Source: Cryomorphaceae bacterium (lineage in GTDB: Bacteria > Bacteroidota > Bacteroidia > Flavobacteriales_G > Salibacteraceae). Taken from it: DNA of 8,514 bases. Location of the stretch: assembly GCA_003564735.1 (NCBI GenBank), contig PXEK01000288.1, positions 1-8,514 of the forward strand, read 5' to 3'. Below are positions 1 through 6,373 of this stretch, piece after piece. The notes under the pieces were generated by a model. It was not told where the DNA came from and ran no database searches. It saw nothing but the letters and a program-made list of their open reading frames with translations. Position 1 is the stretch's first letter. Each line of letters starts with the position of its first letter. The translations under genes and the position numbers were made by a program.

Positions 1-608
1 ATTATTATTGGGCCTCAAAGATTTATATGGCTAATGAGGATGCCTATTTGGGACTGATTTACGGTGAAATTTTCTTGAACTTGGAGCCTTCGGGAGCGAG
101 GCATCAAGACGTGAGCGAGGTGATGTATAAAATTTACGAGGACAACATGAGTTTTGAAAATAAGGACTCGGCCACGGCGAGTTTTGTGAGTAGAAACGTG
201 ACCATTACCATTAGTTCAGCCTCGGTCGAGGAAATCACGGCTGCGATGAAAAGAGCGGCAAACCACTACGGTCGCAATCATTATCAGCCTGTTATGGCTG
301 AGGCCGTGTTGGGCGAAACGCAGTTTGAGTTGCAGAGTTTGAGTCGTATTCGCGAGAGGTTTACCCGCCTCTACCATGAGGGCGACCACCCAGATGTGGT
401 GGTTTTCGACTATCAAAAAAAGTTGTTGGATAAAGGATATTTAGAGGCGTATAATTATTGGCTTTTCGCCGATGCGGATGAGCCGGGCTTTGTGGTGTGG
501 ACGTCGCAAAATCCCGATTTATACCGAGAGTTTATTGAGTGGTTTCAGGAAAATCCTCTGGAGTTATCCCCCGAAAATAAATTCCATACCTCTGATTATG
601 GATATTGA
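1..608 (+). CDS. C-terminal part of a TPR-family-like Bacteroidota protein (5' end outside window)
   Basis: The frame is open to the left edge: codons before the first visible ATG (position 27) read YYWASKIY, so that ATG is probably internal and the true start lies outside the window. About 200 C-terminal residues are visible. From memory, the patterns YWASKIY, GLIYGEIFLNLE, EAYNYWLF and EFIEWFQENPLEL recur at the C-terminus of Bacteroidota proteins annotated as tetratricopeptide-repeat proteins of unknown role. No clear TPR unit is visible in the part present, so any repeats would be upstream. There is no signal peptide or membrane segment in the visible part, which suggests a cytoplasmic location. 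The stop codon (606-608) overlaps the start of the HD-domain gene by 11 bases, so the two are probably co-transcribed and translationally coupled. No specific function can be assigned. Confidence 0.8.
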   Translation, partial: YYWASKIYMANEDAYLGLIYGEIFLNLEPSGARHQDVSEVMYKIYEDNMSFENKDSATASFVSRNVTITISSASVEEITAAMKRAANHYGRNHYQPVMAEAVLGETQFELQSLSRIRERFTRLYHEGDHPDVVVFDYQKKLLDKGYLEAYNYWLFADADEPGFVVWTSQNPDLYREFIEWFQENPLELSPENKFHTSDYGY

Positions 609-1257
609 TAAGCAACGACTTATAATTGCTGCGGCTGAGGATTATGTGCGCTCTTTATTTGGTGAGGACGCCACCGGTCACGACGATTTGCATGTATTTA
701 GGGTGCGCGATAAGGCGTTGTTTATTTCTCGGTCAGAACCCCGAACGTGCGATACTTTCTTGGTAGAGTTGGGCGCCTTATTGCACGATGTTGGCGATCA
801 CAAGCTGTTCAAACGGAATGCCGCGGATATGATTACCGAGTTTTTGACAGGTCTTGATTCGCCGAAAGAGCTGATTTCAAAATGCGTTCAAATCGCCGAG
901 GAAATATCGTTTAAAGGGGCGGGAGTAGAAACCAAAATGAGTACGTTTGAAGGGGAAGTGATTCAGGATGCCGACAGACTTGACGCTTTAGGTGCGGTGG
1001 GCATTGCCCGCACATTCGCATACGGTGGTGCTAAAGGCAGACCAATGTACAGACCTGAAATCAAACCGGAGCGTCACGATTCATTTGAAGAGTACAAAAA
1101 ATCGGTCGGTCCCACCATCAACCATTTTTATGAGAAGCTCCTGTTGCTCAAAGATCAAATGAACACGCGCACCGGAAAGAAAATGGCCGGTGAATCACAT
1201 CAATTCATGCTTGATTTTTTAGACCGGTTTTATGCCGAGTGGGAGGGAAGGGCTTGA
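598..1257 (+). CDS. HD-domain metal-dependent phosphohydrolase, YpgQ/YedJ-like
   Basis: A protein of 219 residues. The frame is open further upstream (an ATG at 472), but that extension lies inside the preceding gene. The ATG at 598 gives the family's usual N-terminus and an 11-base overlap, so I chose it. The HD metal-binding signature is in order: GHDDLH (27-32, His28/His32), ALLHDVGD (60-67, the His63-Asp64 pair), then the family block QDADRLDALGAVGIARTF (123-140), which supplies a further metal-binding Asp. This block, followed by AYGG and a GRPMY stretch, is typical of the small stand-alone HD proteins that include B. subtilis YpgQ, which is reported to be a Mn-dependent dNTP pyrophosphohydrolase, and E. 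coli YedJ. The family call is firm. The substrate (nucleotide or other phosphate ester) is inference. There is no signal peptide, so it is cytoplasmic. The gene ends 60 bases from the convergent transporter gene, with no obvious terminator between them. Confidence 0.92.
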   Translation: MDIDKQRLIIAAAEDYVRSLFGEDATGHDDLHVFRVRDKALFISRSEPRTCDTFLVELGALLHDVGDHKLFKRNAADMITEFLTGLDSPKELISKCVQIAEEISFKGAGVETKMSTFEGEVIQDADRLDALGAVGIARTFAYGGAKGRPMYRPEIKPERHDSFEEYKKSVGPTINHFYEKLLLLKDQMNTRTGKKMAGESHQFMLDFLDRFYAEWEGRA

Positions 1258-1317
1258 GCTTTTCTTGTATAACTCCCTCAATAAATAGAACCCGACTACT
1301 TTTCACCCGGCGAAGGT

Positions 1318-4300
1318 TCATCTTTTCTTTTTGATGAACGGAATTTTCAAGCCAAACATATTGATGATTCTTCGCAGCACCTCAAAGTAAAGAGTAACCA
1401 TAAGCAGTAAGGTCATGAGCCAAACCACACCCAAGTTAAACCAATAGGTATGAATGGTTTTGTTGCTGAACCTTTTTGTGGGAGCGTAAAAGTGTGCTCT
1501 GGCCGATTGAGCATCGTAATAAATCGGGTTTTGCTGAGGGAACAAGGTATTGTCAATTTCAACAACCCTGTTCAACTCTGCTTTATTGGTAACCAAATCC
1601 TCCAAGCCCGTATTGAAATGCCTGCGCTTTAAACTGTTATAGCCGCCTTCATCTTCGTACTTTTTATTGAGATCGTTAATGATTTTGTCTCTTTTGTTCA
1701 TAGCTTTCAAATGCTTTTTATTGAGCCATGTTTTTAGTTTGTTCAAATACTGCTCGGTTTTTTGAACGAGCTCTTTATTGTGTTTCGCATCACCTTCAAT
1801 CCACTCAAAATCCATCACGGGGTAGTTGAGTTGCGAATCTCTTTGTTGAAGTTCATTGGCCAACAACTCTGCCGCATCAGCTTCGCGTTCGTCTAATTCG
1901 GCGGCGTCTGTGTAGTTTTCCAACAGATTGAGTCGGCTTTGGATTTCGGGCAACCAATACGTGCGTCTGTAGTCAATCACGTTAAGGCTTTTGTTTACAT
2001 CATAGGTATGTATAGATTCGTCATTGAACTTGAATTGCGCCGTGGCCAACCCTTCAAATGCCCAACGTGACGCCATAACTTCACCAATGGCAGGTACGTG
2101 TGAACGCGCACTCACCTCAGGGTTGAGTTTATCAAACTTTACGATTACTCCGCTGAAAATTAATTGAGGAATGATGAGGAACGGAATGGAGATGTATATG
2201 GTAACTGCCGAGTTAAACGCCGATGAAATGTTCAGCCCCAGTAAGTTGGCAAAAACGGCCGTAGAGAAAAGCATAATCCAATAGTATGAGGTCATGCCTT
2301 TGATTTCCATGATCCAGTTTCCTACAACGGTGAATAGCATCATTTGGATGCCGCTGAGAATGATTAGAATAGAAATTTTACTCACTAAATAGGAGCCCCA
2401 ACTTAAATTGAGGAATTTCTCTCGCTGCCGTATTTTTCGGTCGCGTATAATTTCCTCTGCACTTACGGTGAGTCCAACGAAAAGCGCAACAATAACCGCC
2501 ATAAAGATATAGGCGGGTAAATTCTCATTGTCCAACAAGGCATATTCGTATGTTTTTCCTTTGGGGTTGGCCGAGTATTTAATGAAGTAAGATAAAATGA
2601 GCGCTAAAACGGGTGCCTCGAGTAAATTGATGAGCAAATACTGCGAATTCGCCAACTTAGAAAGAATATCGCGCTTAAAAAAGATGCTAAACTGCTTGAG
2701 TTTGTTCGGTTTTTTGAGATCGTTTACCGGTTTGTCTGTCGATATCTCAATATTTCTATGGTTTGATGACGTTTCTTTAAATGATTCGTACCAAAATTCG
2801 GGAGAGACTTTTCTTTTATTGGTTAAATTACCGTATTCATCAACGACCCTCGTTTCCAGTAAATCGAATATTTGCTCGGGGTTTACATTACCACAAGTGG
2901 GGCATTCGCTTTCCTCGCTGTTAATTTGGTTGGTTCGTTTTTTAAAGTAAATGATACTTTCCACGGGGTCGCCGTAATACACGGGGTAACCGCCCACGTC
3001 AAGCATAATGAGTTTATCAAACAGCTTGAATATATCAGAAGAGGGTTGATGAATAACCACGAAAATCAATTTGCCCTTAAGCGTTAATTGCTTGAGCAAA
3101 TCCATGATATTTTCAGAGTCGCGCGATGATAAACCCGAGGTAGGTTCGTCAATAAAAAGGACCGAGGGCTCTCGAATGAGTTCTAGCGCGATGTTCAACC
3201 GCTTTCGCTGTCCGCCGCTGATGACCTTATCTACGGGACTACCTACTTTGAGGTCGCGCACTTGCTCGAGGCCCAAGGAGTTTAATATATCGTCAACCCG
3301 TTCCGCAATTTCTTCGTCATTCAGGTTAGAGAAGCATAGTTTTGCGTTGTAAAAAAGGTTCTGAAAAACAGAAAGGTCTTCCATAAGCAGGTCATCTTGA
3401 CTCACGTAGCCAATCACGCCCTTTAGAGCATTTTTATCTTTGTGTAGGTCAAAACCGTTAATTTCAATACTGCCCGATGAGGGTTTTAAATTGCCGTTTA
3501 AAACATTGAGTAACGTAGATTTACCGGCGCCACTGCCTCCCATAATACCGACCATTTTGCCGGTTTTTTCGAGAATAGAAAATTCGTGCAACCCTTTACC
3601 GCCCGTGGGAAAAGTGTATTCAATATTTTTTGCGTGAAAAGTAAGTGTTTGCCCGGCCTCACCTTGCATGTACTTAGATGAAATATCACTGTAGTATATA
3701 GGTGAAATTCGCGGACCCCGAATTGCCGAGCCGGGAGTAAAAATATAAGTGTAATTGCGTATGATGGACTGGCCGTTCAGCGTAAAAGCTTCGTCGCCCA
3801 GATACTTTACCGTGTAGGTATTTACACTTTTGAAATAAAGAAATCGCAGTTGGCCTTTCAAATTCTCGTGTTTTTGCCAGCGGGCTTCTCCTTTCTCTCT
3901 CGGTTCTTCATCCGACATCAAAAGCATGTTTTGAGTAAGCTTAGCGTCGTAGCGCAACCCTGAAGTAAAGGCCAAGGCCTCGGCGAATTCGGTTTGCGGT
4001 AAATTGAAACTGTCGCGAACGGTTTTCAAAAACTCCATTTCATGATCAGAGACATTCTCATCAGCCAAAATATACTCCAACAAACGCAGCAGAATGGTGA
4101 GTTTCTGTTTTTGGACAAGGTTTTGATTTCCCTTTTCGCAAACCTCCTTCACTTTTTGACTACTTATGCCCGTGCCTTCGCCAAAAAGTTTTTTATTCTC
4201 GTTAACGTACGAATCATAAAAGTTGATATAGTTGCTAACCTCTTCTTCACCCAATTCTGAGGCCAAAAACCGCATTACTACTTCTCTACTTTCATCGGTT

Positions 4301-4365
4301 AAATCCTCATCTGAAGAGGCTAATGCAAAAAGTTGTAACAGTGCCTTTAATAAATCTTCACTCAT
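1318..4365 (-). CDS. ABCG-like ABC transporter, TerB-like N-terminus fused to ATPase and permease
   Basis: A single 1015-residue chain. Residues 1-150 are helical and TerB-like, with two similar halves, each with an acidic loop (SDEDLTD near 18-24, ADENVSD near 101-107). Residues about 170-245 look beta-rich and I do not recognise them. The ATPase domain (about 243-475) is complete: Walker A GGSGAGKST (276-284), Q-loop Gln323, signature ISGGQRKRL (382-390), Walker B VLFIDE (402-407), H-loop His439. A CPTC pair (488/491) follows. Membrane helices lie near 577-597, 617-638, 660-682, 694-715, 721-742 and 974-996, giving the ATPase-then-permease order of ABCG/White exporters. SRWAFEGLATAQF (766-778) matches the usual ABC2-permease segment. 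The loop between helices 5 and 6 is about 230 residues, charged, cysteine-free and partly coiled-coil-like, whereas ABCG proteins have roughly 60-70. The D-loop reads SGLSS rather than SGLD. The protein sits in the inner membrane. It is probably an exporter or lipid/envelope transporter, and the substrate is unknown. The ATG at 4365 fits the start of the TerB-like region. Confidence 0.93.
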   Translation of the reverse strand: MSEDLLKALLQLFALASSDEDLTDESREVVMRFLASELGEEEVSNYINFYDSYVNENKKLFGEGTGISSQKVKEVCEKGNQNLVQKQKLTILLRLLEYILADENVSDHEMEFLKTVRDSFNLPQTEFAEALAFTSGLRYDAKLTQNMLLMSDEEPREKGEARWQKHENLKGQLRFLYFKSVNTYTVKYLGDEAFTLNGQSIIRNYTYIFTPGSAIRGPRISPIYYSDISSKYMQGEAGQTLTFHAKNIEYTFPTGGKGLHEFSILEKTGKMVGIMGGSGAGKSTLLNVLNGNLKPSSGSIEINGFDLHKDKNALKGVIGYVSQDDLLMEDLSVFQNLFYNAKLCFSNLNDEEIAERVDDILNSLGLEQVRDLKVGSPVDKVISGGQRKRLNIALELIREPSVLFIDEPTSGLSSRDSENIMDLLKQLTLKGKLIFVVIHQPSSDIFKLFDKLIMLDVGGYPVYYGDPVESIIYFKKRTNQINSEESECPTCGNVNPEQIFDLLETRVVDEYGNLTNKRKVSPEFWYESFKETSSNHRNIEISTDKPVNDLKKPNKLKQFSIFFKRDILSKLANSQYLLINLLEAPVLALILSYFIKYSANPKGKTYEYALLDNENLPAYIFMAVIVALFVGLTVSAEEIIRDRKIRQREKFLNLSWGSYLVSKISILIILSGIQMMLFTVVGNWIMEIKGMTSYYWIMLFSTAVFANLLGLNISSAFNSAVTIYISIPFLIIPQLIFSGVIVKFDKLNPEVSARSHVPAIGEVMASRWAFEGLATAQFKFNDESIHTYDVNKSLNVIDYRRTYWLPEIQSRLNLLENYTDAAELDEREADAAELLANELQQRDSQLNYPVMDFEWIEGDAKHNKELVQKTEQYLNKLKTWLNKKHLKAMNKRDKIINDLNKKYEDEGGYNSLKRRHFNTGLEDLVTNKAELNRVVEIDNTLFPQQNPIYYDAQSARAHFYAPTKRFSNKTIHTYWFNLGVVWLMTLLLMVTLYFEVLRRIINMFGLKIPFIKKKR

Positions 4366-4404
4366 AATTTCGGTTCAAATAAAAGTCAATAACTCGCAGT
4401 AAAA

Positions 4405-4456
4405 CCCTCACAAATGGCCATTCTGCCTTAGGTTTTCGTTTCTTTGTGAGCGGGTT
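4405..4456 (-). promoter_or_regulatory. Possible leader hairpin upstream of the transporter gene
   Basis: The inverted repeat CTCACAAA (4407-4414) / TTTGTGAG (4443-4450) is perfect over 8 bases. With one unpaired base it extends into flanking AACC/GGTT, for about 12 pairs around a 28-base loop. It lies 40-90 bases before the transporter start codon and downstream of the candidate promoter, so it would be in the 5' untranslated RNA. No T-run follows it in the minus direction, so it is not a standard terminator. It could be a regulatory fold, an operator or chance. I recognise no known riboswitch. Confidence 0.35.
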
Positions 4457-4512
4457 AATATAATGTCAATTCAATTCATTCCAAACTCACTTACAAACCG
4501 TAAAAGTTGTTT

Positions 4513-4520
4513 CAAAAGTA
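4513..4520 (-). promoter_or_regulatory. Second TAnnTTTG element (possible downstream promoter)
   Basis: Minus-strand TACTTTTG is an exact copy of the -7-like element 64 bases upstream in the transcription direction, within a shared 10-base direct repeat TCAAAAGTAC (4512-4521 and 4576-4585). No TTG box lies at proper spacing; the nearest is 12 bases away. It is therefore either a weak second start or one copy of a protein-binding site. Confidence 0.25.
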
Positions 4521-4562
4521 CATAGACTTATTCAATAAAACTCATTCCGCTTTGTGGAGCCG

Positions 4563-4589
4563 AAAAGTGCACTTCTCAAAAGTACTTTT
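4563..4589. repeat. Two adjacent palindromes sharing AAAAGTRC
   Basis: AAGTGCACTT (4565-4574) and AAAAGTACTTTT (4578-4589) are perfect palindromes of 10 and 12 bases, separated by three bases. A third AAAAGTAC lies at 4514-4521. The 12-base palindrome overlaps the candidate -7 element of the transporter promoter, so it could be an operator. Alternatively, the pair could serve as a weak transcript end for the flavoprotein gene, which stops 17 bases away. Confidence 0.35.
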
Positions 4590-4605
4590 ACGCATTTCGC
4601 ATCAA
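4577..4605 (-). promoter_or_regulatory. Candidate Bacteroidota-type promoter for the transporter gene
   Basis: Read on the minus strand, TTG (4605-4603), an 18-base spacer and TACTTTTG (4584-4577) match the Bacteroidota promoter pattern (TTG or TTTG near -33, TAnnTTTG near -7). The -33 element begins just beyond the flavoprotein stop codon. Initiation here would give a leader of about 200 bases before the transporter ATG. The spacer is slightly shorter than the usual 19-21 bases, and the upstream box is TTG, not TTTG. Confidence 0.45.
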
Positions 4606-6120
4606 TTAAACACTGTTTACATTTTCTTCAAACTCATGTAAATGTTGAATTTTACCGTTTTCACTTACACGGTAGCATTCTAAATCTAAATTAAACACCT
4701 CGGGCTTTATGATTGATTTGCCGCACAACATTCTGGCGCACTCTTGTATTCCCTCGGGAATGGAAGGGTGGGGGTGTACTAATTCGACAAGGTCATTCAC
4801 CGTTCCCTTCATGCTAATGAGCAAAGCAATGGCTTCCACGGTACTGGAAGCGTGTTCTCCCAAAACGCGCATGCCCAAAACTTTCATTTCATCATCATTG
4901 GTTACCAATAACTTAAAAAAGCCGTTACGTTTACGCATAGCAATAGCTCGATTTACATACTTAAACTTCATCTTGGCCATTTTATATGAAATCCCTTTTT
5001 CACGAGCCTGTTGCTCATTTATACCCACGCCGGCCACCTCGGGATTCAAAAACATGATGGTACTTATATTATCGTATCTCAACTCTTGTTTTGTGATGCC
5101 GTACATGCGTTCTATAGCGTGCCTGCCCTCTAATTCGGCAATATTCACTAAGGCAATATCTGCGGTAAAGTCGCCAACGGCATATATGTGGTCAATATTG
5201 GAACAGGTATTTTTATCAATGCAATGACCTCGATCGCTCAATTCCAAACCTATATCTTCCAAACCCATTTGGTCGGAGTTTGGTACGCGCCCCACACTAA
5301 TTAATGCTTTTTCAACATGGTGAATTTCAGTGTGTCCGTCTTTAAATTTAAGCTCATATTCCACACCCGTATCGGTTTTTTTCATTTTAACCAATTGCGA
5401 GTTGCGATGTATGTGCACGCCTTTACTCTCGAGGTTTGAGGATACCGTATTTGATATATCGTCATCTTCAAAAGGCAAAATTCTATCGGCCTTGTCAATA
5501 AGGTAAACCTTAGTTTTCCCGAAGTTTGAAAAAATGGTGGCAAATTCACACCCGATAACTCCCGCGCCTAAAATCACCATGGATTTGGGAAATGCACTAA
5601 GCTTGCCAATGCCGTCACTTGTTATGATTTTATTCTCGTCAACATCAATGTGAGGCAGTAACCTGGGGCGGCTACCCACGGCCAATACGAAGTGTGTTGC
5701 TGTTAGGGTTTTGTTGTTTTTTTGGTCAGAACCGAATACATCCACCGTGTGGGAGTCTTTGAAAACGGCCTTACCGTGAATCAGAGTTAAGTTGCCCTGC
5801 TTCTCGTAATAATCGGCTTGTGTTTTGAGTTGAGTGTACCTGTCGTTTACACTGCGGTGCATTTCATTGATGACCGCCTTAAAGTTAAGTTCGCTCTCGT
5901 AAACGGTAAACCCGTAACGATTCGTTTGGGTTTGGGTGTAACGTTCAGAGAGTTCCCAAAGGGTTTTACTCGACAACGCACCGTTGTAGATTCCCGCACC
6001 CCCCAATTTGTTTTTTTCGATGAGCGCTACTTTCTTTCCCAAGTCAATAGCCCGCATGGCGGCAGCAAAGCCGGACGGACCCGCTCCAATAACGCAAACA
6101 TCATAATGTGATTTTTCCAT
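4606..6120 (-). CDS. FAD/NAD(P)-dependent pyridine nucleotide oxidoreductase lacking the redox disulfide (Lpd/SthA-like)
   Basis: A protein of 504 residues, slightly longer than the usual 460-480 of the family. The N-terminal FAD motif is VIGAGPSG (10-17), the nucleotide-binding motif is ILGAGVIG (183-190), and the second FAD motif is IYAVGD (312-317). The dimerisation domain ends with HPHPSIPE (449-456), which keeps the His-Glu dyad (His451/Glu456) of dihydrolipoyl dehydrogenase. The active-site segment, normally GGTCLNVGCIPSK, reads GGAGIYNGALSSK (40-52): Gly43 and Ala48 replace both cysteines. Disulfide chemistry on lipoamide is therefore not expected. Soluble transhydrogenase SthA also lacks the cysteine pair, and DRILPFEDDDIS (212-223) resembles the SthA segment after beta-2, so transhydrogenase or diaphorase activity is plausible. 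Asp209 at the end of the second beta strand favours NAD(H). It is cytoplasmic and soluble. The 30 C-terminal residues beyond the dyad region look like an extra tail. The exact reaction is unproven. Confidence 0.9.
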   Translation of the reverse strand: MEKSHYDVCVIGAGPSGFAAAMRAIDLGKKVALIEKNKLGGAGIYNGALSSKTLWELSERYTQTQTNRYGFTVYESELNFKAVINEMHRSVNDRYTQLKTQADYYEKQGNLTLIHGKAVFKDSHTVDVFGSDQKNNKTLTATHFVLAVGSRPRLLPHIDVDENKIITSDGIGKLSAFPKSMVILGAGVIGCEFATIFSNFGKTKVYLIDKADRILPFEDDDISNTVSSNLESKGVHIHRNSQLVKMKKTDTGVEYELKFKDGHTEIHHVEKALISVGRVPNSDQMGLEDIGLELSDRGHCIDKNTCSNIDHIYAVGDFTADIALVNIAELEGRHAIERMYGITKQELRYDNISTIMFLNPEVAGVGINEQQAREKGISYKMAKMKFKYVNRAIAMRKRNGFFKLLVTNDDEMKVLGMRVLGEHASSTVEAIALLISMKGTVNDLVELVHPHPSIPEGIQECARMLCGKSIIKPEVFNLDLECYRVSENGKIQHLHEFEENVNSV

Positions 6121-6212
6121 AAGTAGTTGTAGTTTTTAAGTTTCGGTTATCGATACATAAATGTTTAGGGGTACATTTTTTTGGGAGTTACAGGCAATTG
6201 AACCCGTAACAC

Positions 6213-6340
6213 TCGGTTAATACGTGCTCGTGTAAAAATATAAATGTATCCCGTATTTCGACAGTCGCAGATTTGTGATTTTAGTTTGCACATTTAAAAG
6301 TGTAAAAATAAATAGAATTATTCATACGGTCATTAACCGA
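6213..6340. repeat. Short inverted and direct repeats in the divergent intergenic region
   Basis: TCGGTTAAT (6213-6221) and its reverse complement ATTAACCGA (6332-6340) form a 9-base inverted repeat about 110 bases apart. A further TCGGTTA lies at 6143-6149. GTGTAAAAATA occurs twice as a direct repeat (6230-6240 and 6300-6310). The region is AT-rich and lies between divergent genes, where operators are expected. Short AT-rich repeats may also arise by chance. Confidence 0.3.
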
Positions 6341-6348
6341 ATAACATT

Positions 6349-6356
6349 TACTTTAG
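6349..6356 (+). promoter_or_regulatory. Weak -7-like element before the lipoprotein gene
   Basis: TACTTTAG matches TAnnTTTG with one mismatch and ends 17 bases before the start codon at 6374, so any leader would be very short. No TTG or TTTG box is visible 17-23 bases upstream. It is listed only because no better candidate exists in the 253-base gap. No match to the consensus was found on the opposite strand for the flavoprotein gene. Confidence 0.2.
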
Positions 6357-6373
6357 CGCCAAATTCTTAACCT

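Noticed and set aside
472..597. N-terminal extension of the HD-domain protein from the ATG at 472
   Set aside because: It lies wholly within the preceding gene, and its translation does not resemble the family; the HD family's N-terminus fits a start at 598.
1258..1317. Terminator between the convergent HD and transporter genes
   Set aside because: The only pairings near the stop codons are short, rely on G-U pairs or leave a loop that is too small; no clear T-run follows a stable stem.
2597..3637. Several plus-strand open frames opposite the transporter gene
   Set aside because: All lie antisense to conserved ATPase and membrane segments and show no family resemblance of their own.
1318..4365. 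A tellurite-resistance or defence island based on the TerB-like region
   Set aside because: No other ter genes, nucleases, toxins or mobile-element signs are in the window; the neighbours are housekeeping genes.
4709..5227. Plus-strand open frame of 172 codons opposite the flavoprotein gene
   Set aside because: It is the complementary shadow of a well-supported gene; its translation has no recognisable domain and reflects the codon bias of the real strand.
4606..6120. Calling the flavoprotein dihydrolipoyl dehydrogenase (lpd)
   Set aside because: Both active-site cysteines are missing and no 2-oxoacid dehydrogenase genes are adjacent.
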